From Roseburia porci (GTDB lineage Bacteria > Bacillota > Clostridia > Lachnospirales > Lachnospiraceae): a DNA stretch of 64,000 nt. Shown piece after piece: positions 51,831 to 59,925 of this stretch. The translations under genes were made by a program, and so were the position numbers. Location: assembly GCF_009695765.1 (NCBI RefSeq), contig NZ_VUNI01000001.1, positions 62,001 through 126,000 on the forward strand, given 5' to 3'. The notes beneath the pieces were generated by a model. That model was not told the origin of the DNA, ran no database searches, and saw nothing but the letters and a program-made list of their open reading frames with translations. The stretch's first letter is position 1, and every line of letters begins with the position of its first letter.

Positions 51831-53285
51831 ATGAATTTTCATATTTTAACGCTTTTTCCGGAAATGGTGATGCAGGGGCTTATGACAAGCATAACCGGAA
51901 GGGCGGCAGAACAGAATTATATAGGGATAGAAGCTGTCAATATCAGGGATTTCAGTCAGAATAAGCACAAAAAGGTGGATGATTATCCTTATGGTGGCGG
52001 AGCTGGAATGCTGATGCAGGCACAGCCGGTGTTTGATGCCTGCCAGAGTGTGTTTGATCGGATACCGGAGAATCACAGGAAGAGAGTAATCTATGTCACT
52101 CCGCAGGGAACACCGTTTAACCAGGATATGGCAGCGGAACTGGCAGAAAATGATGATCTTGTTTTTCTCTGCGGTCATTATGAGGGAATTGATGAACGTG
52201 TGCTTGAGGAAGTCGTCACAGACTATGTATCCATTGGTGACTATGTGCTGACTGGGGGTGAGCTCGCTGCGATGGTCATGGTGGATGCCGTTGCAAGACT
52301 GGTTCCAGGGGTCTTAAATAATGAGATGTCGGCAGAAACGGAATCGTTCCATCAGGATCTTTTGGAATATCCACAGTATTCAAGACCGGAAATCTGGCAT
52401 GAAAAGAGTGTGCCAAAGGTTTTGCTGTCCGGAAATCAAAAAGAGATCGATGCATGGAGACTGCAGGCGTCAATCGGGCGTACAAAAGACAGAAGGCCTG
52501 ACCTGTATAAGCGTTATGAAGAACTTCAGGAATGCAAAGACATTCTGATGAAACAGAAGCTTCTGCATATTGATATGATTGAGGCAATCAACAGAGGACG
52601 GGCAAAACTGGTTGCACGTGAAGGGGCAAACATTCTTCTTATGGAACCTAAGAGCCATGTGTATTATTTTACAGCGCTGGATGAAACCGCAGATCCGATG
52701 GAGGTTTTCCGCGGACTTTCTGAGAAGAAGAGAGAAGATATTGATCTTTTGGTGCTTCATCAGGAGCAGCCGGTAGACGATCTTTCCGATTTCCTTGGGA
52801 TGAATCTTCTGTTCGGATGTAGACAGGTTGTTTATACGAGACGGGAACAACTGCCAATCAGTGGTCTTTACAGAGGAGATGGACAGCCAACGGAGCAGGG
52901 GTTAGTGATTCGTCCGCTCACGTTTGCACACCTGAAAACTGTTTGCGACCATTATGAACATATGGATGATGCGGTATACATAAAGAACCGGATTGCAAGT
53001 GGTGAAATGTTTGGAGCATTTGTAGATGGACAGCTTGCAGGTTTTATTGGAACCCATGAAGAAGGCAGTATCGGTCTTCTGGAGGTTCTTCCGGAATATC
53101 GCGGCCGGAAAATTGGAAAAGCACTGGAAACTTATATGATCAATTATTCACTCAGACTGGGACACATCCCTTACGGACAGGTAATTGAGGGGAATGACCG
53201 CTCGATGAAACTGCAGGAATCATTGGGACTTTATACTTCAAAGAGTACTGTATACTGGATGGAAAAGCCGGAAGAAAATAATTAA
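51831..53285 (+). CDS. trmD: tRNA (guanine37-N1)-methyltransferase TrmD fused to a GNAT acetyltransferase
   Basis: Residues 1 to about 235 are a complete TrmD, the SAM-dependent knot enzyme that makes m1G37 to keep reading frame: GHYEGIDER (115-123), SIGDYVLTGGE (134-144) and DLLEYPQYSRP with Asp176. The frame continues without a break to residue 484. The extra 240 residues contain a GNAT fold whose acetyl-CoA loop is EYRGRKIGKAL (422-432), preceded by a FR47-like half (about 255-345). The start is ATG 51831 after AGGG at 51821-51824; ATG 51825 is too close. Usual TrmD is about 240-250 residues. The acetyl acceptor is unknown. Confidence 0.95.
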   Translation: MNFHILTLFPEMVMQGLMTSITGRAAEQNYIGIEAVNIRDFSQNKHKKVDDYPYGGGAGMLMQAQPVFDACQSVFDRIPENHRKRVIYVTPQGTPFNQDMAAELAENDDLVFLCGHYEGIDERVLEEVVTDYVSIGDYVLTGGELAAMVMVDAVARLVPGVLNNEMSAETESFHQDLLEYPQYSRPEIWHEKSVPKVLLSGNQKEIDAWRLQASIGRTKDRRPDLYKRYEELQECKDILMKQKLLHIDMIEAINRGRAKLVAREGANILLMEPKSHVYYFTALDETADPMEVFRGLSEKKREDIDLLVLHQEQPVDDLSDFLGMNLLFGCRQVVYTRREQLPISGLYRGDGQPTEQGLVIRPLTFAHLKTVCDHYEHMDDAVYIKNRIASGEMFGAFVDGQLAGFIGTHEEGSIGLLEVLPEYRGRKIGKALETYMINYSLRLGHIPYGQVIEGNDRSMKLQESLGLYTSKSTVYWMEKPEENN

Positions 53286-53293
53286 AAAACAGC

Positions 53294-53381
53294 TTGCTTT
53301 TGCAGTTGATTTATGATAGATTATTAATGTTGTGAATAAAAGTGATGGTCCTCTGTTGCACAGATTGCATTAAGAACATCA
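53294..53381 (+). promoter_or_regulatory. Candidate rplS promoter and structured leader
   Basis: TTGCTT (53294-53299), 17-base spacer, TAGATT (53317-53322) is a moderate promoter. The leader holds an outer stem TGATG (53343-53347) with CATCA (53377-53381) and an inner hairpin CTGT-TGC-ACAG (53353-53363). L19 leader RNAs that feed back on rplS are known in Firmicutes; the match here is not proven. Confidence 0.4.
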
Positions 53382-53401
53382 AAATAATAGGAGGTCACAA
53401 A

Positions 53402-53755
53402 ATGAACGCAAGTGAAATTATTAAGAACATTGAAGCAGAACAGTTAAGAGCAGACGCTCTTGAGTTCAACGTTGGTGATACTGTAAAAGTTTACGGTAAA
53501 ATCAAAGAGGGAAACCGTGAAAGAATCCAGGTTTTCGAAGGCGTTGTATTAAAGAAACAGGGCGGAAGCAACCGTGCTACTTTCACTGTTAGAAAAATCT
53601 CTAACGGTGTAGGTGTTGAGAAGACATGGCCATTACATTCTCCAAACGTAGAGAAAGTTGAAGTTGTACGTAAAGGTAAAGTAAGACGTGCAAAACTTTA
53701 CTACTTAAGAGATCGTATCGGTAAAGCAGCAAAGGTTAAAGAGTTAGTAAAATAA
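53402..53755 (+). CDS. rplS: 50S ribosomal protein L19
   Basis: The 117-residue protein sits at the 30S-50S interface. [47 protein letters not shown] is followed by [28 protein letters not shown], all typical. ATG 53402 has AGGAGGT before it; an open frame from 53342 adds 20 unrelated residues encoded by the leader. It ends at a terminator. Confidence 0.98.
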   Translation: MNASEIIKNIEAEQLRADALEFNVGDTVKVYGKIKEGNRERIQVFEGVVLKKQGGSNRATFTVRKISNGVGVEKTWPLHSPNVEKVEVVRKGKVRRAKLYYLRDRIGKAAKVKELVK

Positions 53756-53765
53756 GACTGGCTTC

Positions 53766-53801
53766 AAAGGGTGGATGCTTCGGCATTCGCCCTTTTTTTT
53801 T
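53766..53801 (+). terminator. Intrinsic terminator of rplS
   Basis: AAAGGGTGGATGC (53766-53778), TTCG tetraloop, GCATTCGCCCTTT (53783-53795) with two G-U pairs, then a long T run. Confidence 0.92.
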
Positions 53802-53856
53802 CACCTGAATTATAGTACAATAGACAATGTAATTTACGCAGTTAGGAGATAAAACC

Positions 53857-54441
53857 GTGAGCAGACGAAGCAATGGACTGAACTTTAACCGGAGGAGAAG
53901 AAAGTTTAATCTGCCTCTTTTCAAGGAAATCATAACATGGACGATTGCAATCGCAATTACCGTTTTTCTGGCATTTGTAACGGTATATTTCTTTGGACTT
54001 CGGACAACCGTTGTAGGACAGGCGATGGAAAGTACCCTGTCTAACGGGGATAATATTCTGATTAACCGTTTTGGATATATGCTTGGAAAACCAAAGCAGG
54101 ATGATGTTGTGGTGTTTTTGCCGAACGGCAATGAAAAATCACATTATTACGTGAGACGTGTTGTTGCGGTTCCGGGAGATACAGTTCAGATCAAAGATGG
54201 TGCAGTATACGTGAATGATGAACTTTATAACGTGCCGTCAGGAGTAGCATCCATTGATGATCCGGGGCTTGCCGCAGATCCGATTACTTTAGGGGATGAT
54301 GAGTATTTTGTACTTGGAGATAACCGGAACAATAGTGAAGACAGCAGATATGCCAATATTGGCAATATCAAAGAAGAATATGTTATAGGAAAAGCCTGGT
54401 ATCGTATCACGTCATTTGGCGATATGGGGCGGATCCACTAG
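53857..54441 (+). CDS. Signal peptidase I-like protein without catalytic residues (pseudo-peptidase)
   Basis: A 194-residue type I signal peptidase homologue with a basic N-terminus, one span (about 24-46) and an outside domain. The fold motifs are intact: ESTLSNGDNILINR, VVAVPGDTVQI and the box E GDNRNNSEDSR. However, the catalytic Ser of the SM motif is Ala56 (VGQAMESTL), and the general-base Lys of KRxxxxPGD is Arg100 (VRRVVAVPGD). Its neighbour two genes down keeps both (Ser40, Lys83). So it should be unable to cleave by the known mechanism. GTG 53857 follows AGGAG. A non-catalytic partner or regulator of secretion is the natural inference. Confidence 0.9.
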   Translation: MSRRSNGLNFNRRRRKFNLPLFKEIITWTIAIAITVFLAFVTVYFFGLRTTVVGQAMESTLSNGDNILINRFGYMLGKPKQDDVVVFLPNGNEKSHYYVRRVVAVPGDTVQIKDGAVYVNDELYNVPSGVASIDDPGLAADPITLGDDEYFVLGDNRNNSEDSRYANIGNIKEEYVIGKAWYRITSFGDMGRIH

Positions 54442-54457
54442 AATAAAGGAGACAATT

Positions 54458-55300
54458 ATGAATTTTCAATGGTACCCGGGGCATATGACAAAGGCAAAAC
54501 GTCAGATGCAGGAAGATATGAAACTGATCGACCTTGTGATCGAACTTGTGGATGCAAGAATTCCGCTTAGCAGCCGCAATCCGGATATTGATGATCTTGG
54601 GAAAAATAAATATCGTCTGATTCTGATGAACAAATCCGATCTTGCAGACAGAAAACAGACAGAAGCCTGGAGCAGCTATTTCCGAAGCAGGGGCTTTTTC
54701 GTGGTATGCCTGGATGCAAGAAGTAAAAACGGTATGAAAAATGTTACAGACGTAATTATGGAAGCATGCAAAGAAAAGATGGAGCGTGACAGAAAGCGTG
54801 GAATAAAGAACCGTCCTGTCCGGGCTATGGTTGTAGGAATTCCGAATGTCGGTAAGTCGACATTTATTAATTCGTATGCAGGAAAGGCATGTGCAAAAAC
54901 AGGAAACAAACCAGGTGTGACCAAAGGAAAACAATGGATCCGCCTGAATAAGAATGTAGAACTTTTAGATACGCCGGGAATTCTCTGGCCAAAATTTGAA
55001 GATCAGATGGTAGGACTTCGTCTGGCACTGATCGGTTCCATCAAGGATGAGATCCTGAATACAGACGAGCTTGCAATTGAACTTATCCATATACTGACAG
55101 GTATGTATCCGGGTGTCTTAAAGGATCGTTATGGCGTTGACGAAGAACAGAAAGATACAGATATTCTCTGTGAGATAGCGGAGAAACGAAACTGTCTTTC
55201 AAAAGGAAATGAACTTGATTACAGTAAGGCAGCAACGCTTTTGATTGATGAATTTCGTAGTGGAAAACTCGGAAAAATCACATTGGAAATAGTAAAATAA
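54458..55300 (+). CDS. rbgA: Ribosome biogenesis GTPase RbgA (YlqF)
   Basis: A circularly permuted GTPase needed for late 50S assembly. In the 280 residues the G motifs come in the order G4 NKSD (58-61), G1 GIPNVGKST (127-135), G3 DTPG (171-174), as expected for this family. The opening NFQWYPGHMTKAKRQM contains the conserved N-terminal histidine region. ATG 54458 follows AAAGGAGA. It sits between the two signal-peptidase paralogues and before rnhB, an order shared in part with Bacillus (rplS-ylqF-rnhB). Confidence 0.97.
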   Translation: MNFQWYPGHMTKAKRQMQEDMKLIDLVIELVDARIPLSSRNPDIDDLGKNKYRLILMNKSDLADRKQTEAWSSYFRSRGFFVVCLDARSKNGMKNVTDVIMEACKEKMERDRKRGIKNRPVRAMVVGIPNVGKSTFINSYAGKACAKTGNKPGVTKGKQWIRLNKNVELLDTPGILWPKFEDQMVGLRLALIGSIKDEILNTDELAIELIHILTGMYPGVLKDRYGVDEEQKDTDILCEIAEKRNCLSKGNELDYSKAATLLIDEFRSGKLGKITLEIVK

Positions 55301-55325
55301 CGGAAATCGCAGATGGGGGAAGGCA

Positions 55326-55871
55326 ATGGGACTTCGGACAATTCGTAAAATTTTAGGGACGATATTGTATTTTCTTGGTATTTTTGTGGCAGCATGGCTG
55401 ATCGTGCATTTTGTTGCCCAGCGTACGGTTGTGGATGGTCCGTCGATGGAGACAACCTTATATGATGGAGACAATCTGATCATCGATAAGATCAGTTATC
55501 GTTTTGAAGATCCAAAACGCTTTGATATTATTGTTTTTCCATTTCAATATAAAGAAAACACGTTCTATATCAAAAGAATTATCGGACTTCCGGGAGAAAC
55601 GGTATCGATCACTGAAAATGGAATCATCATGATCAACGGAGAACCACTTCAGGAATCTTACGGAAAAGAAGTGATCCGTGATCCGGGAATGGCGAAAGAT
55701 CCGATTACATTGAGTGATGGAGAATATTTTGTTCTGGGAGACAATCGGAATAACAGCAGTGACAGCAGGGATCCATCGGTTGGTATTATAAAACGTTCTG
55801 ATATAGTGGGCAGGGCATTTATGCGGTTATATCCGTTTGACCGAATTGGATTTTTGAATAAGAATGCATGA
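55326..55871 (+). CDS. lepB: Signal peptidase I
   Basis: A 181-residue Gram-positive type signal peptidase with one N-terminal span (about 8-30). The Ser-Lys dyad is complete: Ser40 in VDGPSMETTLYDGD and Lys83 in YIKRIIGLPGE, matching Bacillus SipS in spacing, and box E is GDNRNNSSDSR. It removes signal peptides from exported preproteins on the outer face of the membrane. It starts 25 bases after rbgA, with GGGGAAGG, and ends 10 bases before the rnhB start. Confidence 0.96.
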   Translation: MGLRTIRKILGTILYFLGIFVAAWLIVHFVAQRTVVDGPSMETTLYDGDNLIIDKISYRFEDPKRFDIIVFPFQYKENTFYIKRIIGLPGETVSITENGIIMINGEPLQESYGKEVIRDPGMAKDPITLSDGEYFVLGDNRNNSSDSRDPSVGIIKRSDIVGRAFMRLYPFDRIGFLNKNA

Positions 55872-55881
55872 GGAGCAGGAA

Positions 55882-56655
55882 ATGGAACAAAAGACAATCG
55901 GAGAGATCAGGGAGTTGTTTGCCGGGACAAAAACAGAGCAGCTTCCTGATATCATAGAAGCGTATCAGGAGGATAAGAGGAGCGGAGTACAAAAGCTTGT
56001 AGAACAGGCGAAGAAGCGTATTCATAAGCTTGAGGCGGAAAAAGAACGCATCTGGAATCTTCAGAAGTTTGAAAGAGAATACAGTGATTATCATTACATC
56101 TGTGGAATAGATGAGGTGGGACGTGGACCGCTTGCAGGTCCGGTAGTGGCAGGAGCCGTGATTCTTCCAAAAGACTGTGATATTTTGTATATCAATGATT
56201 CCAAAAAACTGTCTGCAGCAAAAAGAGAAGAACTGTATGACGAGATCATGCAGAAGGCAGTGGCAACAGGAATTGGAATGGTCTCACCAGCAAGAATAGA
56301 TGAGATTAATATTCTGCAGGCAACCTATGAGGCGATGCATCAGGCTATTATGCAGCTGAAAACGGCACCTGATCTGCTTTTGAACGATGCGGTTACCATA
56401 CCGGGGATTAAAATTAGACAGGTTCCGATTATCAAAGGAGACGCGAAAAGTATTTCCATTGGTGCGGCGAGCATTATTGCAAAGGTAACAAGAGACCGGT
56501 TGATGGAGGAATATGATAAAATCCTTCCTGGATATGGGTTTGCATCCAATAAAGGATATGGATCTGCAGAGCATATAGAGGCTTTAAAGCGCCTGGGACC
56601 GACACCAATCCACAGAGCAACCTTTATCCGGAATTTTATCGAAACGGGAGCGTGA
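55882..56655 (+). CDS. rnhB: Ribonuclease HII
   Basis: Cuts at ribonucleotides in DNA and degrades RNA of hybrids. The 257-residue protein has a helical N-terminal extension of about 70 residues, common in Firmicutes, then CGIDEVGRGPLAGPVVAGAV with catalytic Asp77 and Glu78, and further motifs NDSKKLS, KGDAKSISIGAASIIAKVTRD and GYGFASNKGYGS. ATG 55882 has AGGAG six bases upstream; the ATG at 55864 overlaps lepB and is less likely. Confidence 0.97.
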   Translation: MEQKTIGEIRELFAGTKTEQLPDIIEAYQEDKRSGVQKLVEQAKKRIHKLEAEKERIWNLQKFEREYSDYHYICGIDEVGRGPLAGPVVAGAVILPKDCDILYINDSKKLSAAKREELYDEIMQKAVATGIGMVSPARIDEINILQATYEAMHQAIMQLKTAPDLLLNDAVTIPGIKIRQVPIIKGDAKSISIGAASIIAKVTRDRLMEEYDKILPGYGFASNKGYGSAEHIEALKRLGPTPIHRATFIRNFIETGA

Positions 56656-56661
56656 TAGAAT

Positions 56662-58344
56662 ATGCAGATATCCGATTTGTTGGGACAGTATACACAAAAT
56701 ACGCAGACTGCAGTTTCTGATTCATCAGGCGTAAAGAGTGTGGAACAGCTTGTTTCCACAATCCGGGAGATGGCAGCAGGAACTATTTTTGAAGGTACGA
56801 TCAACGAAATCCAGAATGGACAGGTTCTTCTTGGACTGTCAAATGGAGAACAGATTTCTGCAAGAATGGATGGTCAGGTTGCACTTATGAAAGGGCAGTC
56901 TATGTTCTTTCAGGTGAAAGCAAACGATGGGACGACTGTAGCAATCCGGCCTTTTATGATCGACGGACAGTCTGGTAATCTGACACTATATGATGCTCTG
57001 AAAGCGGCTGGTCTTCCGGCTGATTCCAGAAATCTGAACATGGTCAATGGGATGATGCAGGAACAGCTCCCAATCGATAAGGGACATCTTTGGGATATGG
57101 CAAGACTGGTTCAGAAATATCCGGATGCAGATTTGCAGACAATCATCCAGATGACAAAATTAAATCTTCCGGTCACAGAAGAGAATCTGTCCCAGTTTGA
57201 AAATTATCGTATGGACGAACGAAATATTCAGACAAAGATGGAACAGGTCATAGAACAGCTTCCGGAAGTAATGGATCATCCCAATACTGCAACTGGAAAG
57301 TTAGCTGACCAGAGTGCTAAGATCCTTATGGTTATTGCGGGAAACGAAATGCAGGAAACGGAAACGATGACATCAGCCCCGCAGAACAATCATACACAAA
57401 CACAGACGGCAGTCATGCAGCAGGCAGCAGCACAGCAGGAATACATATCAGAACCGCTGGTATCCAGGGATGTTTTACAAAAACTGATTCCACAGCTGGA
57501 AAACATCGGTATGGATTGTACGGAATTTGAAAATATGCTGGAAGGAAAAACGGATGTCACAAATTCAGATGTTGTAAATCCAGATATTGTAAATATGGAT
57601 ACTGCAAGTGCAGATACTGGTATGTCAGATACGGATTTTCTGCGACAACTGGCTGAATTTTTGAAATCTCCGGATACGCAGAGTGCAATACCACGAAAGG
57701 CATTGCAGGCACTTTGGAGTGGCAGGGAACTGCAGGGCATTTTGAAAGAAACATTGGAGAGCCAGTGGGAACTGCGCCCGCAGGATCTGACAAAAGAACA
57801 TTCAGTGAGACAGTTATATGAAAGACTGGACAGACAGATGCAGCAGTTGGAAGAAATGGTGAAAGCACAGGGAAACACACATTCCGGACTGGAACAGACG
57901 GTTGCTGATATCCGCGCAAATGTTAATTTTATGGACCAGATCAATCAGGTATATCACTATGTCCAGCTTCCTCTCAGAATGTCAGGACAGAGTGCAAACG
58001 GTGAATTATATGTATATACAAATAAAAAGGCATTACAGGAGTCAGATCGGGAGATTACTGCGTTTTTACATCTGGATATGGAACATCTTGGTTCTACAGA
58101 TGTTTCACTTCGACTGTGGCAGAAGGAGATAACAACCAATTTTTACATAGAAGATGATCTGTCGTATGCGGTGCTGTGCGAACATCTTCCGGAACTTGAG
58201 AAGCGCCTCGAAGAAAAGGGATATACGTGTAATCTTAAAGTGACGAATGAGGCAAAGAAGATTGAATTTGTGGATGATTTTCTGAAAAAAGATCAGCCAC
58301 CGACAGGAAAACTGAGAAGATATTCATTTGATATGAGGGCGTAG
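56662..58344 (+). CDS. YlqG-like protein with a FliK C-terminal-like domain
   Basis: A 560-residue protein without signal peptide or membrane spans. The N-terminal 110 residues form a beta-rich region (FEGTINEIQNGQVLLGLSNGEQISARMDG), the middle is Gln/Asn/Asp-rich and low complexity (230-330), and residues about 430-540 (YHYVQLPLRMSGQSANGELYVYT, HLDMEHLGSTDVSLRLWQKEITTNFYIED) resemble the C-terminal domain of flagellar hook-length control protein FliK. It lies after rnhB and before an FlhB-like gene, the position of ylqG in Bacillus. Its function is unknown; no flagellar genes are nearby. Confidence 0.75.
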   Translation: MQISDLLGQYTQNTQTAVSDSSGVKSVEQLVSTIREMAAGTIFEGTINEIQNGQVLLGLSNGEQISARMDGQVALMKGQSMFFQVKANDGTTVAIRPFMIDGQSGNLTLYDALKAAGLPADSRNLNMVNGMMQEQLPIDKGHLWDMARLVQKYPDADLQTIIQMTKLNLPVTEENLSQFENYRMDERNIQTKMEQVIEQLPEVMDHPNTATGKLADQSAKILMVIAGNEMQETETMTSAPQNNHTQTQTAVMQQAAAQQEYISEPLVSRDVLQKLIPQLENIGMDCTEFENMLEGKTDVTNSDVVNPDIVNMDTASADTGMSDTDFLRQLAEFLKSPDTQSAIPRKALQALWSGRELQGILKETLESQWELRPQDLTKEHSVRQLYERLDRQMQQLEEMVKAQGNTHSGLEQTVADIRANVNFMDQINQVYHYVQLPLRMSGQSANGELYVYTNKKALQESDREITAFLHLDMEHLGSTDVSLRLWQKEITTNFYIEDDLSYAVLCEHLPELEKRLEEKGYTCNLKVTNEAKKIEFVDDFLKKDQPPTGKLRRYSFDMRA

Positions 58345-58348
58345 AGCA

Positions 58349-58633
58349 ATGGAAGAGAAAAAAGACAGAACTGCGGTTGCAATTGCATATGATCCGGATG
58401 ACGCGGCACCTAGAATTCTGGCAGCCGGAAAAGGGCAGGTTGCGGATCGGATTATTGAGAGCGCAAAAGAAAATGAAGTTCCATTATATAAAGATCATAA
58501 GCTGGCAGATACATTATCCAGACTGAAAATCGGAGAAATGATCCCGCCAGAGCTATATTCGGTTGTTGCGGAGATACTGGTATTTGTAGATGATATGGAT
58601 CGGATGAAGGAAAAAATCGAGCATAAAATGTAA
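58349..58633 (+). CDS. Stand-alone FlhB C-terminal-like protein (YlqH)
   Basis: A 94-residue protein equal to the cytoplasmic C-terminal part of FlhB/YscU export-switch proteins: AVAIAYDPDDAAPRILAAGKGQVADRIIESAKENEVPLYKDHKLADTL and then IPPELYSVVAEILVFV. It has no membrane domain and no NPTH autocleavage motif; the piece begins just after where that would be. Bacillus has such an orphan (YlqH) in the same rnhB neighbourhood. It follows the FliK-like gene by four bases, so the two are probably made together and may bind each other as FliK and FlhB do. Confidence 0.9.
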   Translation: MEEKKDRTAVAIAYDPDDAAPRILAAGKGQVADRIIESAKENEVPLYKDHKLADTLSRLKIGEMIPPELYSVVAEILVFVDDMDRMKEKIEHKM

Positions 58634-58652
58634 GAAATGCAATGGGGGATAA

Positions 58653-59009
58653 ATGAATAAAAGAAGGATCGGGGCAGAATATGAACAGATTGCAGCAGAT
58701 TATCTGACGGAAAACGGATATCAGATTGTAGAACGGAATTTCAGAAACCGGTTTGGAGAGATTGACATTATTGCGAAGGACGCAGAATATCTGGTGTTTG
58801 TAGAAGTGAAATTCCGTGGCAGCCAAAGCTTTGGAACTCCGGTGGAAGCTGTGGATTTCAGAAAACAGAGGATCATAACCAAGGTAGCATGGTACTATTT
58901 GCTGACACATGGAGGGAATGAATGGACACCGTGCAGGTTTGATGTACTCGCAATCACAGGAAATACGATCAGACTGTATCAGAATGCATTTGAGGCATAT
59001 CATAAATAG
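58653..59009 (+). CDS. YraN family (UPF0102) putative nuclease
   Basis: A 118-residue protein of the UPF0102 family, which has an endonuclease-like fold. The signature reads NKRRIGAEYEQIAADYLTENGYQIVERNFRNRFGEIDIIAKD, followed by LVFVEVKFR; the Glu-Asp and Glu-x-Lys residues fit a PD-(D/E)xK type active site. GGGGGAT lies before ATG 58653. It is a common neighbour of rnhB. The biological role is not established. Confidence 0.93.
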   Translation: MNKRRIGAEYEQIAADYLTENGYQIVERNFRNRFGEIDIIAKDAEYLVFVEVKFRGSQSFGTPVEAVDFRKQRIITKVAWYYLLTHGGNEWTPCRFDVLAITGNTIRLYQNAFEAYHK

Positions 59010-59033
59010 AAATAATAAGGAACAGGAAGTAAA

Positions 59034-59909
59034 ATGCAATATCAGGATTTTAAGAAAAAGAATAGCGGTGAGCCACTCATGCTTGTGAAAAAAGAATTGA
59101 AATGTGGTGGAAATCTGCCACTTTTAAAATTTCGCATGCTTGAAGAGTGTGGAATTGTAGAGCATTGCTTTACAACAAGAGAGGGAGGCGCAAGCAACGG
59201 AATTTTCTCCTCGATGAATCTTAGCTTTACACGGGGGGATAACGAGGAAGCCGTACGTGAGAATTATGAGAGGCTGGCTGAGGCACTCTCTGTTTCCGTC
59301 GGGGATTTTGTACTTACGGAGCAGACACATACGACAAATGTGATAAGAGTTGGTGCACAGGATAAAGGAAAAGGAATTTTAAAAGAAAGAGATTATCATG
59401 ATGTGGATGGACTTGTAACAAATGAACCAGGAGTTGTGCTTTCCACTTTTTTTGCAGATTGTGTACCGCTTTATTTTGTGGACCCGGTTCACAGAGCAAT
59501 CGGAATGAGCCATTCCGGATGGCGTGGAACGGTAAAACGTATGGGACTTGCTACAATCCGGAAAATGCATGAGGAATTTGGCACAGATCCGGAATCGGTT
59601 CTTGCAGTAATTGGACCGTCAATCTGCCAGGATTGTTACGAGGTGAGTGAAGATGTGGCAGAAGAATTTAAACGCGCATTCCCTGGAAAAGAGGATGTGA
59701 TCCTGTTGGATAAACAGAATGGAAAATATCAGCTGGATCTCTGGAAAGCGAATGAAATTGTACTTTTAGAGGCAGGCGTTTGTCCGGCGCATCTTGCGGT
59801 AACGAATGTTTGCACCTGCTGCAATCCGGATCTGCTGTTTTCACATCGTGCAAGCCATGGAAAACGTGGCAATCTTGGTGCATTTATGTATATAAAGAAG
59901 AAATCATAA
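59034..59909 (+). CDS. pgeF: Peptidoglycan editing factor PgeF (YfiH, laccase-domain protein)
   Basis: A 291-residue member of the family once called polyphenol oxidases. It hydrolyses wrongly formed UDP-MurNAc with L-serine in place of alanine, and related enzymes act on nucleosides. Metal and catalytic residues are His99 (TEQTHTTNV), Cys143 (FADCVPLYF) and His160 (SHSGWRGTV), with the C-terminal CCNPDLLFSHRASHGKRGN. The first 25 residues are a non-conserved extension, but ATG 59034 has the best ribosome site (AGGAAG). Confidence 0.93.
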   Translation: MQYQDFKKKNSGEPLMLVKKELKCGGNLPLLKFRMLEECGIVEHCFTTREGGASNGIFSSMNLSFTRGDNEEAVRENYERLAEALSVSVGDFVLTEQTHTTNVIRVGAQDKGKGILKERDYHDVDGLVTNEPGVVLSTFFADCVPLYFVDPVHRAIGMSHSGWRGTVKRMGLATIRKMHEEFGTDPESVLAVIGPSICQDCYEVSEDVAEEFKRAFPGKEDVILLDKQNGKYQLDLWKANEIVLLEAGVCPAHLAVTNVCTCCNPDLLFSHRASHGKRGNLGAFMYIKKKS

Positions 59910-59925
59910 GAAATGAGGTAAGAAT

